From assembly GCA_002469895.1 (NCBI GenBank), contig DKOA01000011.1, positions 12,442-28,547 on the forward strand: 16,106 nt of DNA. Reading direction: 5' to 3'. Numbering within the stretch: position 1 is the stretch's first letter; each line of letters opens with the position of its first letter. The notes beneath the pieces were generated by a model. The model was not told the origin of the DNA. It did not search any database and worked only from the letters and a program-made list of their open reading frames with translations. Positions 8,208 to 16,106 of the stretch are shown piece after piece. This DNA comes from Opitutia bacterium UBA7374. GTDB lineage: Bacteria > Verrucomicrobiota > Verrucomicrobiia > Opitutales > Coraliomargaritaceae. The position numbers and the translations under genes are program-made.

Positions 8208-10580
8208 GTGAATAAAAAACATTACCTTTTTAGCTACCTCTTAATCTCGGTGCTCTCGATTATGCTATGGCTCGGATTGTCCTGGTACGGATTTCTGGAT
8301 GGGCTGGATCAGGAGGCTTTGCGCTGGAGCTACCTCGTACGAGGGGAAAAGCCTGCGGAAGACCCCGTTGTCTTTGTTGATTTGGATGCGTATGCGATTT
8401 CACAAATTGGGGACAAACCGTGGGATCGATTAAACTATGCCCAAACAATCCATGCATTACTCGGCCCGGGAAAAGCACGTGCAGTGGGAGTGGATTTGGT
8501 ATTTTCAATCTTTGGTGCGAGTTCGCTGTTGGACGTTGATAAGGCGCGGAAAGGAGATCTGCGATTTGGCCAAGTCGTTAAGGCGTTTCATGACAGGCTG
8601 GTTCTGGCAGCGATTTACTCGGGAACGACTTCCACCACCGCAGAGTTGCCTCTTTTGCGCAATGGATTCCGGGATCCTGCAAATATGCCTTTTCCCGAGG
8701 CGCCGACCTATCCCATTATAAAGTACGATTCTGGCCGACTAGGCCTCGCTAATGTCGATGAAGAATGGAATATGGGAACCATTCCCTATGTGCTGATGGC
8801 CTTTGTCGAGACCGAGGGCAATGCATTCAGTCGGCACTTGGTCGATGGAAAGATGCGTCACTTCAGTACGGTTTTGCAGGATGCCCATATCGTCGAGAGG
8901 GAGAACGAGTACCGAGTGGTCGATAGCGATGGGTTTGGTCCGCCCGGAGTCTCCAAGTACTCCAAGCGGCTCCTCTTAACTTTAGGTTTAGAAGTTTTCT
9001 TGGCGGCCCATGGTCTGGATGCAAGTGCGGTTGAATATGATACCGATGAACTACGGATACGAAAGGAAGGAGAAGTCTTTCGCAGGATTCCTCTGGTCGG
9101 TGAGCAATCGATCGAAGTCAATTGGCTGGAGGGTTGGGGCTCCGTTCCCAGTACGAAACATTACAGTATGGGCGAAGTGCTCAATCAGGCAAATCTACTG
9201 GGCCAGGCGGCGAAAGAGGGGGACTCCGAAAGAGTCGCAGAATTGGAGTCCTGGTTCGCCCGTTTTCAGGACAAGGTCATCTTTTTTGGACCGGTCGATG
9301 CAACGCTGAAAGACCTCGCCCCAACGCCCTACGATCGTGTTCCGGTTCCCAAAGTAGCCCTGCATGCTAACTTGTATCGAATGCTAGTGGAGGAAGCTTA
9401 TATCCAGCGTCTGGAAGATTGGCAGAATAGCCTGATCACCATAGTGCTCACCGCGTTGTTAGTTCTGCTCGCTATTTTGAGTGGTCAGGGGGGGTGGATC
9501 ACACGAATAGGCGTGGTTGTCCTACTGTTTGCTTATATCCTTTGTGTTTTCCTCCTCTTTGCTGCGCAAAATTGGATCCTGCCTTTGATCGTGCCGGTTG
9601 GCTCTTCACTCACCGCCGTACTGTTTGTCGGCTTGTTAAAGCTGGGATCGGAAGAATGGCAACGCCGCCGGATCAAGACAATATTTGGCTCTTACCTGCC
9701 TCCCCAGTTAGTCGATGAGATGGTTGATTCGCAGCGTGATCCTGAGCTGGGGGGCGCTGAGGCAGAGATCACCGCACTGTTTTCCGATGTGGAAGGGTTT
9801 ACCGCATTATCCGAAAACTTACCGCCGGAGCAGTTGGTAGCTCTGATGAATGAATATTTGGGAGCGATGACGGAGGCGGTTTATAATCATGGGGGTACGT
9901 TAGATAAGTATATCGGAGATGCCATGGTAACCATGTTTGGGATGCCCCTGCCAATTGAGGATCATGCTGTGCGAGCCTGTATGGCGGCACTTCGCATGCA
10001 GGAGAGGCATGCACAGTTGCGCGAGGGCTGGGCACGATCCGGTCGCTGGCCAGATGCAGTTAGTCGTATGCGCACGCGGATTGGTGTAAATACGGGTCGG
10101 GCAGTTATCGGTAATATGGGTAGTGAAGTCCGCTTTAACTACACCATGATGGGCGATTCCGTGAATCTGGCGGCTCGTTGTGAAAGTGGTGCCAAGGCAT
10201 ACGGCGTGTATACCCTGATTACTGAAAATACCATGGAGTCCTGCCTGGTGTACGGGTGCACGCTCAATCTACGGAAGTTGGATCGTGTCGTGGTTCAGGG
10301 GCGAAGTGAACCGGTGGAGATTTATGAGCTGTGGGATTCCACCGTGGATGCTGACCACGTGGAGCAATGCCGGGAACTGTATGAAGCTGGCCTAGAACAC
10401 TATTTTGCCGGACGCTGGGAAGCGGCTCTCGACCTATTCGAGCAATCTGCTGCTTTCGAGCCAGGGCGGGACTACGCGCCAACAACACCCTCGGTCGTTC
10501 TGGGGTCTCGATGCAGAACCTTTATGGAGCAGGGCGGACCGGAGGACTGGAATGGGGTCTATCAGATGCAGGCCAAATAA
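8208..10580 (+). CDS. CHASE2-domain transmembrane adenylate cyclase (class III)
   Basis: The 790-residue protein begins at GTG 8208, just before TM1 (about 7-29). A periplasmic CHASE2 sensor follows: PVVFVDLDAYAISQIGDKPW (53-72), ARAVGVDLVFS (90-100), KDLAPTPYD and VALHANLYRMLVEEAY near 383-398. Three transmembrane helices lie at about 406-425, 431-453 and 456-478. The class III cyclase domain spans about 518-705. Its metal-binding Asp residues are D527 (FSDVEGFT) and D571 (DKYIGDAM), the adenine-contacting Lys is K567, Thr646 sits where animal enzymes have Asp, and N653 and R657 lie in DSVNLAAR. All catalytic positions look intact, so it should make cAMP from ATP in response to an envelope cue. 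The C-terminus has a TPR-like helix pair (YEAGLEHYFAGRWEAALDLF) and ends in PEDWNGVYQM. It lies 44 bp after the FecR gene and is convergent with the next gene, 25 bp away. The ligand is unknown. Confidence 0.93.
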   Translation: MNKKHYLFSYLLISVLSIMLWLGLSWYGFLDGLDQEALRWSYLVRGEKPAEDPVVFVDLDAYAISQIGDKPWDRLNYAQTIHALLGPGKARAVGVDLVFSIFGASSLLDVDKARKGDLRFGQVVKAFHDRLVLAAIYSGTTSTTAELPLLRNGFRDPANMPFPEAPTYPIIKYDSGRLGLANVDEEWNMGTIPYVLMAFVETEGNAFSRHLVDGKMRHFSTVLQDAHIVERENEYRVVDSDGFGPPGVSKYSKRLLLTLGLEVFLAAHGLDASAVEYDTDELRIRKEGEVFRRIPLVGEQSIEVNWLEGWGSVPSTKHYSMGEVLNQANLLGQAAKEGDSERVAELESWFARFQDKVIFFGPVDATLKDLAPTPYDRVPVPKVALHANLYRMLVEEAYIQRLEDWQNSLITIVLTALLVLLAILSGQGGWITRIGVVVLLFAYILCVFLLFAAQNWILPLIVPVGSSLTAVLFVGLLKLGSEEWQRRRIKTIFGSYLPPQLVDEMVDSQRDPELGGAEAEITALFSDVEGFTALSENLPPEQLVALMNEYLGAMTEAVYNHGGTLDKYIGDAMVTMFGMPLPIEDHAVRACMAALRMQERHAQLREGWARSGRWPDAVSRMRTRIGVNTGRAVIGNMGSEVRFNYTMMGDSVNLAARCESGAKAYGVYTLITENTMESCLVYGCTLNLRKLDRVVVQGRSEPVEIYELWDSTVDADHVEQCRELYEAGLEHYFAGRWEAALDLFEQSAAFEPGRDYAPTTPSVVLGSRCRTFMEQGGPEDWNGVYQMQAK

Positions 10581-10605
10581 TCTGATCTCCCATCGGGCAA
10601 GCGAA

Positions 10606-11304
10606 TTACCAAACTTCTTTGCGGACCAAGCTCTGGGGCCGGGAATCTTCAAGTACGAGTAAATCATCTACGTAGACTTTTACCCAGATGCCCTCCAGCT
10701 TGTCTTTGCTCTCACGTGCCTTTCCCCCGTCATGGCCGGACCAGCGCCACCCGGACAACAATTGAGTTTCTAACATAGGGAAGCTATCCGTAGCCAATCG
10801 CTTCTCGGATCGGCTAAGCAATTGTTCAATTTGTTTTGTCCCCTTTTTTCGCTCCATTTCTCCCATACTGCGCTTTTTGGCTGCTACTTCGTCAGTAAAT
10901 TTGAGAATCAGATATTCAACGCGGATATTCCCGATCGCTTGATCAGTCGTATTCTTCAACACGACTTCGTAATGCGCGTCGAATGTAGTCGATTTAATGC
11001 CACCGCAGGAGCTGCTTGATTTATCGCTTTCCCGATCGCAAAAGCGCATCTCTATAGCACCATTTTTAAGAGATTCCTCGAGAGCCCATTGATGAATGTA
11101 CCCTTGGTCCTCCTCCGAAAATACGCTAATCGACACTTTAGTGGCGAGTCGGTCACTGCGTTCAATAAATACGTCATCTCCGCTGACCTGAGTGACTTTT
11201 GCTTCCATTTCTCTGCCTTGTTGATCTGTGAAGGTACGATATTCTGAACCAATGCAGAAAATAGGCACTAAAATCCATATAAATTGGGTTATAAATCGAT
11301 ACAT
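10606..11304 (-). CDS. Secreted SHD1-like domain protein, copy A
   Basis: The 232-residue protein has an export signal (hydrophobic to about residue 19, CIGS before EYRTF). An SLA1-homology-1-like domain follows (about 22-72): R-x-F-T-D-x-x-G-R-x-M-x-A-K, VSGDDVFIERSD, TKVS and F-S-E-E-D-Q-x-Y-I. The second half (HYEVVLKNTTDQAIGNIRVE, 111-130, then SFPMLET and LEGIWVKVYVDD) resembles an Ig-like beta sandwich and ends in PQSLVRKEVW. SHD1-like domains occur in many secreted proteins of the PVC group, but their function there is unknown. The protein aligns without gaps to copy B, about 59% identical. ATG 11304 is supported by that alignment, yet the only strong SD belongs to a 14-codon ORF starting 29 nt upstream in another frame. 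No function is proposed. Confidence 0.8.
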   Translation of the reverse strand: MYRFITQFIWILVPIFCIGSEYRTFTDQQGREMEAKVTQVSGDDVFIERSDRLATKVSISVFSEEDQGYIHQWALEESLKNGAIEMRFCDRESDKSSSSCGGIKSTTFDAHYEVVLKNTTDQAIGNIRVEYLILKFTDEVAAKKRSMGEMERKKGTKQIEQLLSRSEKRLATDSFPMLETQLLSGWRWSGHDGGKARESKDKLEGIWVKVYVDDLLVLEDSRPQSLVRKEVW

Positions 11305-11333
11305 GATGAGTTATTAACCTCAATAACTCTCAT
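11289..11333 (-). CDS. Possible 14-codon leader ORF overlapping the start of SHD1 copy A
   Basis: ATG 11333 (minus strand) is preceded by a perfect AGGAGG (11345-11340) at 6-nt spacing and encodes MRVIEVNNSSCIDL before TAA at 11291-11289. It runs out of frame through the start codon of SHD1 copy A at 11304, ending 16 nt inside that gene. The arrangement suits translational coupling or a leader peptide. The alternative is that the SD serves copy A directly, or that a frameshift separates an original longer start. No other gene in the window has so good an SD. Confidence 0.4.
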   Translation of the reverse strand: MRVIEVNNSSCIDL

Positions 11334-11729
11334 TTGTGCCCTCCTGACAACAAAATACAGATTAGTCCGTCATTGTTCCCTAAAATAAAACAAATCAGGA
11401 CCGCATACTGGCGCGAAAGTCTTCCGGTCTTGATGAATTCTTGCTACCGAGGCTTTCCTTCAAGTGCCGGATTGTCTGGTTCTTCTACTATCGGATAGGC
11501 GTGGGTATTCTTTGGCTCGCGGGGGGACAGTGATCCAAATGTTTCACTGATTGGTTAAAATGTCGCGGAGCCCTAAGAAATCAGCGAAGTAAGGCCCGCG
11601 CATATGTATGCAGCAACGATGCCTTCGTTCATCTTGTCCGTACGTTTTGCCTTTTTAAAACGCAGGGCGAAAGCAGGGTATGGATTGGGGAAACGCTTAT
11701 TGGATGCAGGTCGAGTGGCCATGCAGATT
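11305..11729. other. 425-bp non-coding stretch between the two SHD1-like genes
   Basis: Apart from the leader ORF and hairpin near its right-hand (gene A) side, no protein, tRNA or insertion-sequence remnant was recognised on either strand. Two weak inverted repeats are visible: CAGTGA/TCACTG (11528-11533 and 11544-11549) and CGTTTT/AAAACG (11643-11648 and 11657-11662). The second lies about 70-90 nt after the copy B stop but has no T-run on the minus strand, so it is not a convincing terminator. The region probably holds the promoter of copy A and the end of the copy B transcript. A small RNA or decayed gene cannot be excluded. Confidence 0.5.
11308..11329 (-). promoter_or_regulatory. Hairpin between the leader-ORF start and the SHD1 copy A start
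   Basis: GAGTTATT and AATAACTC form a perfect 8-bp stem with a 6-nt loop, read on the minus strand as GAGGTT. The hairpin begins 1 nt after ATG 11333 and ends 3 nt before ATG 11304. When folded it would bring the upstream AGGAGG to about 13 nt from ATG 11304, and its loop itself carries GAGG. A role in start-site choice is an inference. Confidence 0.4.
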
Positions 11730-12428
11730 TTACCAGACCTCTTTTTGCATCAGGCTTTGAGGCCGGGCTTTTTCTAGCGCTAACGTATCCCCTACGTAGA
11801 CTCTTACCCAAATACCTTCCAGTCGATCCTCGCTGTCGCGGGATTTTCCCCCTTCACTGCCACCCCAAGTATAGCCTGCTTCTAATTCAGTTTCCAACAT
11901 CGGAAAGCTTTCTGTTGAGAGTCGTATTTCTTTCCGACTCAAGATTCGTTGCACATGAGCTTTACCTTTCTTGCGCTCTAACTCTCCCTCGCTTCGCTTC
12001 TTCGCTCCAACTTTATCTTCAAACTTCAACATAAGATATTCCACATGTATATCGCTGATCTCCTGATCGGTGGTGTTTTTTAGAATTACTTCGTAGTGAA
12101 CCTCATATTTTGTAGAACGAATACCGCCGCTACTGGTCGATACTTTTTCGGATTCTTTGTTACTGAAACGTGCTTCGATCGCGCCTTCTTTTAGTATCTG
12201 TTCGCGAGTCCATTCACGGATAAAGGCTTGATCCTCCGGGGAGAAAATCAAAGCCGAAACTTTTGTTGCGAGTCCATCACTACGTTCAATCAAAATTTCG
12301 TCTCCACTGACTTGATTAATTTTAGCCAGCATTTGCCGACCCTGCTTATCCGTGAAAATGCGAAAATCCGAGCATACCGCGACAACGGGCAATAGAATCG
12401 GCAAAATATAAATAAGATATTTGTTCAT
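11730..12428 (-). CDS. Secreted SHD1-like domain protein, copy B
   Basis: This 232-residue paralog of copy A has the same length and architecture: a signal peptide (about 1-20, VAVCS before DFRIF), an SHD1-like domain with DFRIFTDKQGRQMLAK, VSGDEILIERSD, TKVS and FSPEDQAFI (about 21-70), then HYEVILKNTTDQEI (111-124), ESFPMLET (173-180), LEGIWVRVYVGD and the same PQSL..KEVW ending. By hand count 137 of 232 aligned positions match copy A. The gene starts 28 bp after the stop of the C39-like peptidase gene on the same strand, so the two are probably one transcript. The SD is poor (GGA directly before ATG). No lipobox precedes Cys19. Function unknown; it may act with the peptidase in the envelope. 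Confidence 0.8.
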   Translation of the reverse strand: MNKYLIYILPILLPVVAVCSDFRIFTDKQGRQMLAKINQVSGDEILIERSDGLATKVSALIFSPEDQAFIREWTREQILKEGAIEARFSNKESEKVSTSSGGIRSTKYEVHYEVILKNTTDQEISDIHVEYLMLKFEDKVGAKKRSEGELERKKGKAHVQRILSRKEIRLSTESFPMLETELEAGYTWGGSEGGKSRDSEDRLEGIWVRVYVGDTLALEKARPQSLMQKEVW

Positions 12429-12456
12429 TCCATGCCAGCTATCGCCATAAAGTTTA

Positions 12457-13830
12457 CTAGTGGCCTTCCGGCAATAAAGTCCAGATTTCTTTGTTGTTGT
12501 TCATGAAATATACCCAATCGCCTACGGTATACTGGTGCGCCAGTCCATAGGTATCAGAATATACAATTTCACTATTTTCCGGATGTATTCCGATTAATAA
12601 GCGTGCGTGACCCGGCACAAACCAGATCAATGGAACGCCCTTTTCTATCTTCTCTCGCAAGAGGCCGGGATCGGGATCTTTTAACTCGCGTAGCTTGAAG
12701 GGTGTGCTGTTACAGATGCGTCGCATGGCCCGGATAATCTCGTCGCGACGGGTGCCGCCCCGGCCCTCCGTTTCGGCCAAATCTGCCAGCGCGTGCATGT
12801 CGATTGGATAACCGTAAAACTGAAGTACACGAGCCAGAGTAGCTGCCGCACAGTAACCCTTTTCGCCCTGATCTATCATCGGTATGGAATCAATGTAGCG
12901 ATGTCCATCCTCGCTCGTTGTTACCTTTGAAGCGATTCTTTGGGTGAACGTTTCCGGATCGAAAGCACCCGGCTTGTTGTCTTCCAAATAACGAATCGAC
13001 TGTAAGCTGAGAAGTAGATATTCGCCGGACTTGTAGCGCAAAGATACACGCAGATCGTTCGGTAGGAGAAAGACTTCTTCCTGAATCTTCAGTGCAGTTA
13101 TCGACATACTTGGTGCAGGATCCTGTAGCATTGTCGGAAAGGCACTCTGAATCTTTTCTAGGTTTTCACGGATGATCAAACGGGCACGGGTCGGGCGTAT
13201 GCGGCTCCGGTGGGCGTCTCCCTTATTCCATACCTCGATCAGCACGCGCGGGTCCTTCGGGTCGGTGTACCGTATCTCGCTGGCCAGCGGCTGGATGCCC
13301 CAGAAGGATTTTGGGCTCTTCGCCGTGAGAACGTCTGCTGAATCCTTCGAGCCCGAAGCCAGAGTGAAGTTTTTTTCATGACCAAAAATCTGCCTCGCCT
13401 GTTCCTCGATCTCCTTTGGCCAGGGGTTCACTGTCTCCAGCAGCGTCTGCAATAAGGGAAATTCACTGATCAGCGCATGCACCCGCTTGTAGGCTTCCAC
13501 TTCTGTTGCCGATAGGTCGGGCGATTCAATAAGCGCCTCCAGCGCTGCCTGTCCATAGCGCTCATAGGAGACCCGCCAGAGGGATGGGTCTGATTGTGAT
13601 CCGAGAACATTGACCCGAATGCCCGCCTGAAAATCTCCCAGTTTATGTTTGGGATTTTCCGGGTCATAAGCCGGAGTCGGCTTTGTAAAGGTCAGCGTCT
13701 TAGGCAAATCAATCGGGCGATACTGGGCGAGCGCGCAGAGAGCAGAGCTTAAAAGAGCGAGGATTAGGAAAACCCCGCCTTTAGCGACTGCCTGTCCGTA
13801 AAACCGGACCGCATTGATTTGCTTGTCCAT
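12457..13830 (-). CDS. Secreted C39-like cysteine peptidase
   Basis: The 457-residue protein has an export signal (hydrophobic about 18-35, ALA before QYRP). An SH3-like segment (about 65-105) contains GDFQAGIRVNVLG, WRVSYERYGQ and ALIESPDL. A middle region (about 175-285) begins FWGIQPLASEIRY. The C-terminal papain-fold domain (about 312-440) carries the oxyanion Gln321 and nucleophile Cys327 in IDQGEKGYCAAATLARVL, His408 in PGHARLLIG and Asp426 in VYSDTYG, so the Gln/Cys/His/Asp set of C39-like peptidases is complete. There is no ABC transporter or double-glycine substrate nearby, so it is unlikely to be a bacteriocin processor. It is transcribed with SHD1 copy B 28 bp downstream. AAGGA sits only 3 nt before the ATG. 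It diverges from kdsB with a very short spacer. The substrate is unknown. Confidence 0.8.
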   Translation of the reverse strand: MDKQINAVRFYGQAVAKGGVFLILALLSSALCALAQYRPIDLPKTLTFTKPTPAYDPENPKHKLGDFQAGIRVNVLGSQSDPSLWRVSYERYGQAALEALIESPDLSATEVEAYKRVHALISEFPLLQTLLETVNPWPKEIEEQARQIFGHEKNFTLASGSKDSADVLTAKSPKSFWGIQPLASEIRYTDPKDPRVLIEVWNKGDAHRSRIRPTRARLIIRENLEKIQSAFPTMLQDPAPSMSITALKIQEEVFLLPNDLRVSLRYKSGEYLLLSLQSIRYLEDNKPGAFDPETFTQRIASKVTTSEDGHRYIDSIPMIDQGEKGYCAAATLARVLQFYGYPIDMHALADLAETEGRGGTRRDEIIRAMRRICNSTPFKLRELKDPDPGLLREKIEKGVPLIWFVPGHARLLIGIHPENSEIVYSDTYGLAHQYTVGDWVYFMNNNKEIWTLLPEGH

Positions 13831-13856
13831 TTTTCCTTTTTATAAAAGATGGAAAA
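13831..13856. promoter_or_regulatory. Palindromic element shared by the divergent peptidase and kdsB starts
   Basis: TTTTCC (13831-13836) and GGAAAA (13851-13856) flank the perfect palindrome TTTTATAAAA (13838-13847). On the minus strand GGAAAA lies directly before the peptidase ATG at 13830. On the plus strand it lies 4 nt before kdsB ATG 13861. It may serve as a paired ribosome-binding site or an operator. It leaves no room for two promoters between the genes, so at least one must start within the opposite gene. Confidence 0.4.
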
Positions 13857-13860
13857 CGAT

Positions 13861-14610
13861 ATGTCAAATAGACCTTCGATCATCGTTCCGGCTCGTTTGG
13901 AATCGACCCGATTTCCACGCAAATTACTTCATCAGGTGCGGGGCAAGCCAATCCTCCTCTGGACAGCCGAACGAATTCGTGCCGAGGCGCCCGAATTTCC
14001 CCTTTATTTTGCTGTCGATGATCCCTCATTGGCGGATTGCTTGGAGGCCGCCGGCTTTGAATCTATCCTAACAAAAGTAGACCATGTCTGTGGTACCGAT
14101 CGTCTTGCCGAGGCCAATGCCCGGATCGGGGCTGCCTCCGTGATCAACGTACAGGGCGATGAGCCGCTGGTCACCGGCGCTCAAATACGAGCTTTGGCCG
14201 AGGGCCTGCAGCACGATGTAGCCATCGCAACACTCGCCGTTCCTTTTCAGGAGCCGGCTGATTTTGCTGACCCGAATCAAGTAAAGGTGGTGCGTGCCCG
14301 GAACGGTCATGCCCTTTGCTTTTCCCGCTCGCCCATCCCGTTCGCTCGCGCTTCCGGTGGCGCAGTGGATGCTTCCTCGCTGGCTCAAAACACCTGTTTG
14401 CGTCACCTCGGGTTGTATGCCTACGATGCTGATTTCCTCGCCCGCTTTGGTCGTCTCGAGCCGGGCTTTCTTGAACAGGTAGAACAGTTGGAGCAATTAC
14501 GTGCGCTCGAGCATGGCTATCGCATCCATGTCGGCCTGACCCATGAGAGTACCATTGGCATCGACACGCCAGAGGATGCCATTGCCTTCGAAGCTGCCCT
14601 GCCAGCTTGA
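13861..14610 (+). CDS. kdsB: 3-deoxy-manno-octulosonate cytidylyltransferase (CMP-Kdo synthetase)
   Basis: KdsB activates Kdo with CTP to CMP-Kdo, the donor for the inner core of lipopolysaccharide, in the cytoplasm. From ATG 13861 the protein has 249 residues, the usual length. Motifs are IIVPARLESTRFPRKLL (7-23, nucleotide binding), HVCGTDRLAEA (75-85; the family usually has Ser where Cys77 stands), INVQGDEPLV (95-104), RHLGLYAYDADFL (181-193), EQLEQLRALE (208-217) and GIDTPEDA (233-240). ATG 13849 in the same frame would add MEND; 13861 is preferred because GGAAAA lies just upstream and the protein then starts like other KdsB. It is divergent from the peptidase gene and followed by trpB after 33 bp, possibly in one transcript. 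Its presence implies an LPS-bearing outer membrane. Confidence 0.96.
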   Translation: MSNRPSIIVPARLESTRFPRKLLHQVRGKPILLWTAERIRAEAPEFPLYFAVDDPSLADCLEAAGFESILTKVDHVCGTDRLAEANARIGAASVINVQGDEPLVTGAQIRALAEGLQHDVAIATLAVPFQEPADFADPNQVKVVRARNGHALCFSRSPIPFARASGGAVDASSLAQNTCLRHLGLYAYDADFLARFGRLEPGFLEQVEQLEQLRALEHGYRIHVGLTHESTIGIDTPEDAIAFEAALPA

Positions 14611-14643
14611 CAAAGCCCCCAGTCCGCAACCGTATAACAGAAT

Positions 14644-15870
<1,227 letters not shown>

Positions 15871-15924
15871 TTGGAGCGCGCGCTTTAGGTTGCCGTTCCC
15901 GGATCACCGCCTAGGTTGTTCTAC

Positions 15925-16106
15925 ATGTGGATAACTCGCTTTCTTCTTCTGTTCGCCCTGGCTGCTCATGGTTTTTCCCTGTCCGGATTCGCTCAACGGC
16001 CTTTATCCGAAGCCGATGGAAGTATCCACCGATTGCCCGAGGCGCTTGCCGAAAAGACCCTTTCCCTGAACCCCGAGTACTTCGTTCATGCTTTGCCCGA
16101 AGCCAA
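15925..16106 (+). CDS. Unknown secreted protein, N-terminal 60 residues (cut by the window edge)
   Basis: An open frame from ATG 15925 runs off the right edge. It begins MWITRFLLLFALAAHG and has a signal-peptide-like hydrophobic core, with a likely cleavage after GFA (about residue 23) before QRPLSEADG. The visible mature part (HRLPEALAEKTLSLNPEYF) shows no motif that I recognise. The gene follows trpB by 54 bp without an obvious terminator or strong SD. It is not trpA. It is accepted as a gene because of the signal peptide and the codon use, which resembles trpB. Confidence 0.6.
   Translation, partial: MWITRFLLLFALAAHGFSLSGFAQRPLSEADGSIHRLPEALAEKTLSLNPEYFVHALPEA

Noticed and set aside
10405..10667. 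Open frames on both strands across the cyclase/SHD1 copy A junction
   Set aside because: They are out of frame with two well-supported genes and show no protein features.
11247..11257. Lipoprotein signal in SHD1 copy A (Cys17) and copy B (Cys19)
   Set aside because: Residues before Cys do not fit the lipobox: Phe or Val stands at -1 instead of Gly, Ala or Ser.
11643..11662. CGTTTT/AAAACG hairpin as terminator of copy B
   Set aside because: On the minus strand no T-run follows the stem, and its loop is AT-rich and weak.
11305..11729. Insertion-sequence or third SHD1 remnant in the 425-bp gap
   Set aside because: No terminal repeats, transposase-like frame or similarity to the SHD1 proteins could be found by eye.
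11629..11811. Minus-strand 60-residue open frame between and into SHD1 copy B
   Set aside because: It overlaps copy B out of frame, has no SD and no recognisable motif.
12457..13830. Peptidase as bacteriocin-processing C39 domain
   Set aside because: It lacks the ABC transporter parts, and no small double-glycine precursor gene is nearby.

Overview
This window looks like a chromosomal segment of a Gram-negative bacterium, most likely from the Verrucomicrobiota (Opitutia/Puniceicoccales-like). That placement is an inference. It rests on a Kdo-type LPS gene (kdsB), small secreted proteins with SLA1-homology (SHD1-like) domains that are frequent in the PVC group, an FtsH with an Ala/Glu/Pro-rich tail, and a ligase + FecR + CHASE2-cyclase trio. 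No tRNA, rRNA, CRISPR array, insertion sequence or phage gene was recognised. Most genes lack a clear Shine-Dalgarno sequence.

Layout. (1) 1-1587, minus strand: the N-terminal part of a secreted YceI-family protein (cut by the window edge) preceded by queA (tRNA queuosine synthesis). (2) 1663-5192, plus strand, divergent from queA: tilS (tRNA-Ile lysidine synthetase) and ftsH (membrane AAA+ protease), 8 nt apart, followed by a probable intrinsic terminator at 5231-5257. (3) 5327-10580, plus strand: a tightly packed trio of an O-antigen-ligase-like membrane protein with C-terminal TPRs, a secreted FecR-domain protein (overlapping it), and a CHASE2-transmembrane-adenylate cyclase. (4) 10606-13830, minus strand, convergent with the cyclase: a secreted C39-like cysteine peptidase (upstream) and two 232-residue SHD1-like paralogs about 59% identical without a single gap, separated by a 425-bp non-coding stretch. 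(5) 13861-16106, plus strand, divergent from the peptidase gene: kdsB (CMP-Kdo synthesis), trpB (tryptophan synthase beta) and the start of an unknown secreted protein.

How the genes may work together. queA and tilS both modify tRNA anticodons from opposite sides of a 75-bp spacer, and tilS-ftsH echoes the tilS-hpt-ftsH order of Firmicutes. The ligase/FecR/cyclase trio suggests a surface-glycan function linked to an envelope sensor that makes cAMP. The peptidase/SHD1 cluster looks like an envelope or periplasmic module of unknown function and is the least explained part of the window. The most unusual local signal is the leader of the downstream SHD1 gene (10606-11304). A 14-codon ORF with the only perfect AGGAGG in the window overlaps the gene start out of frame, and an 8-bp hairpin sits between the two start codons.
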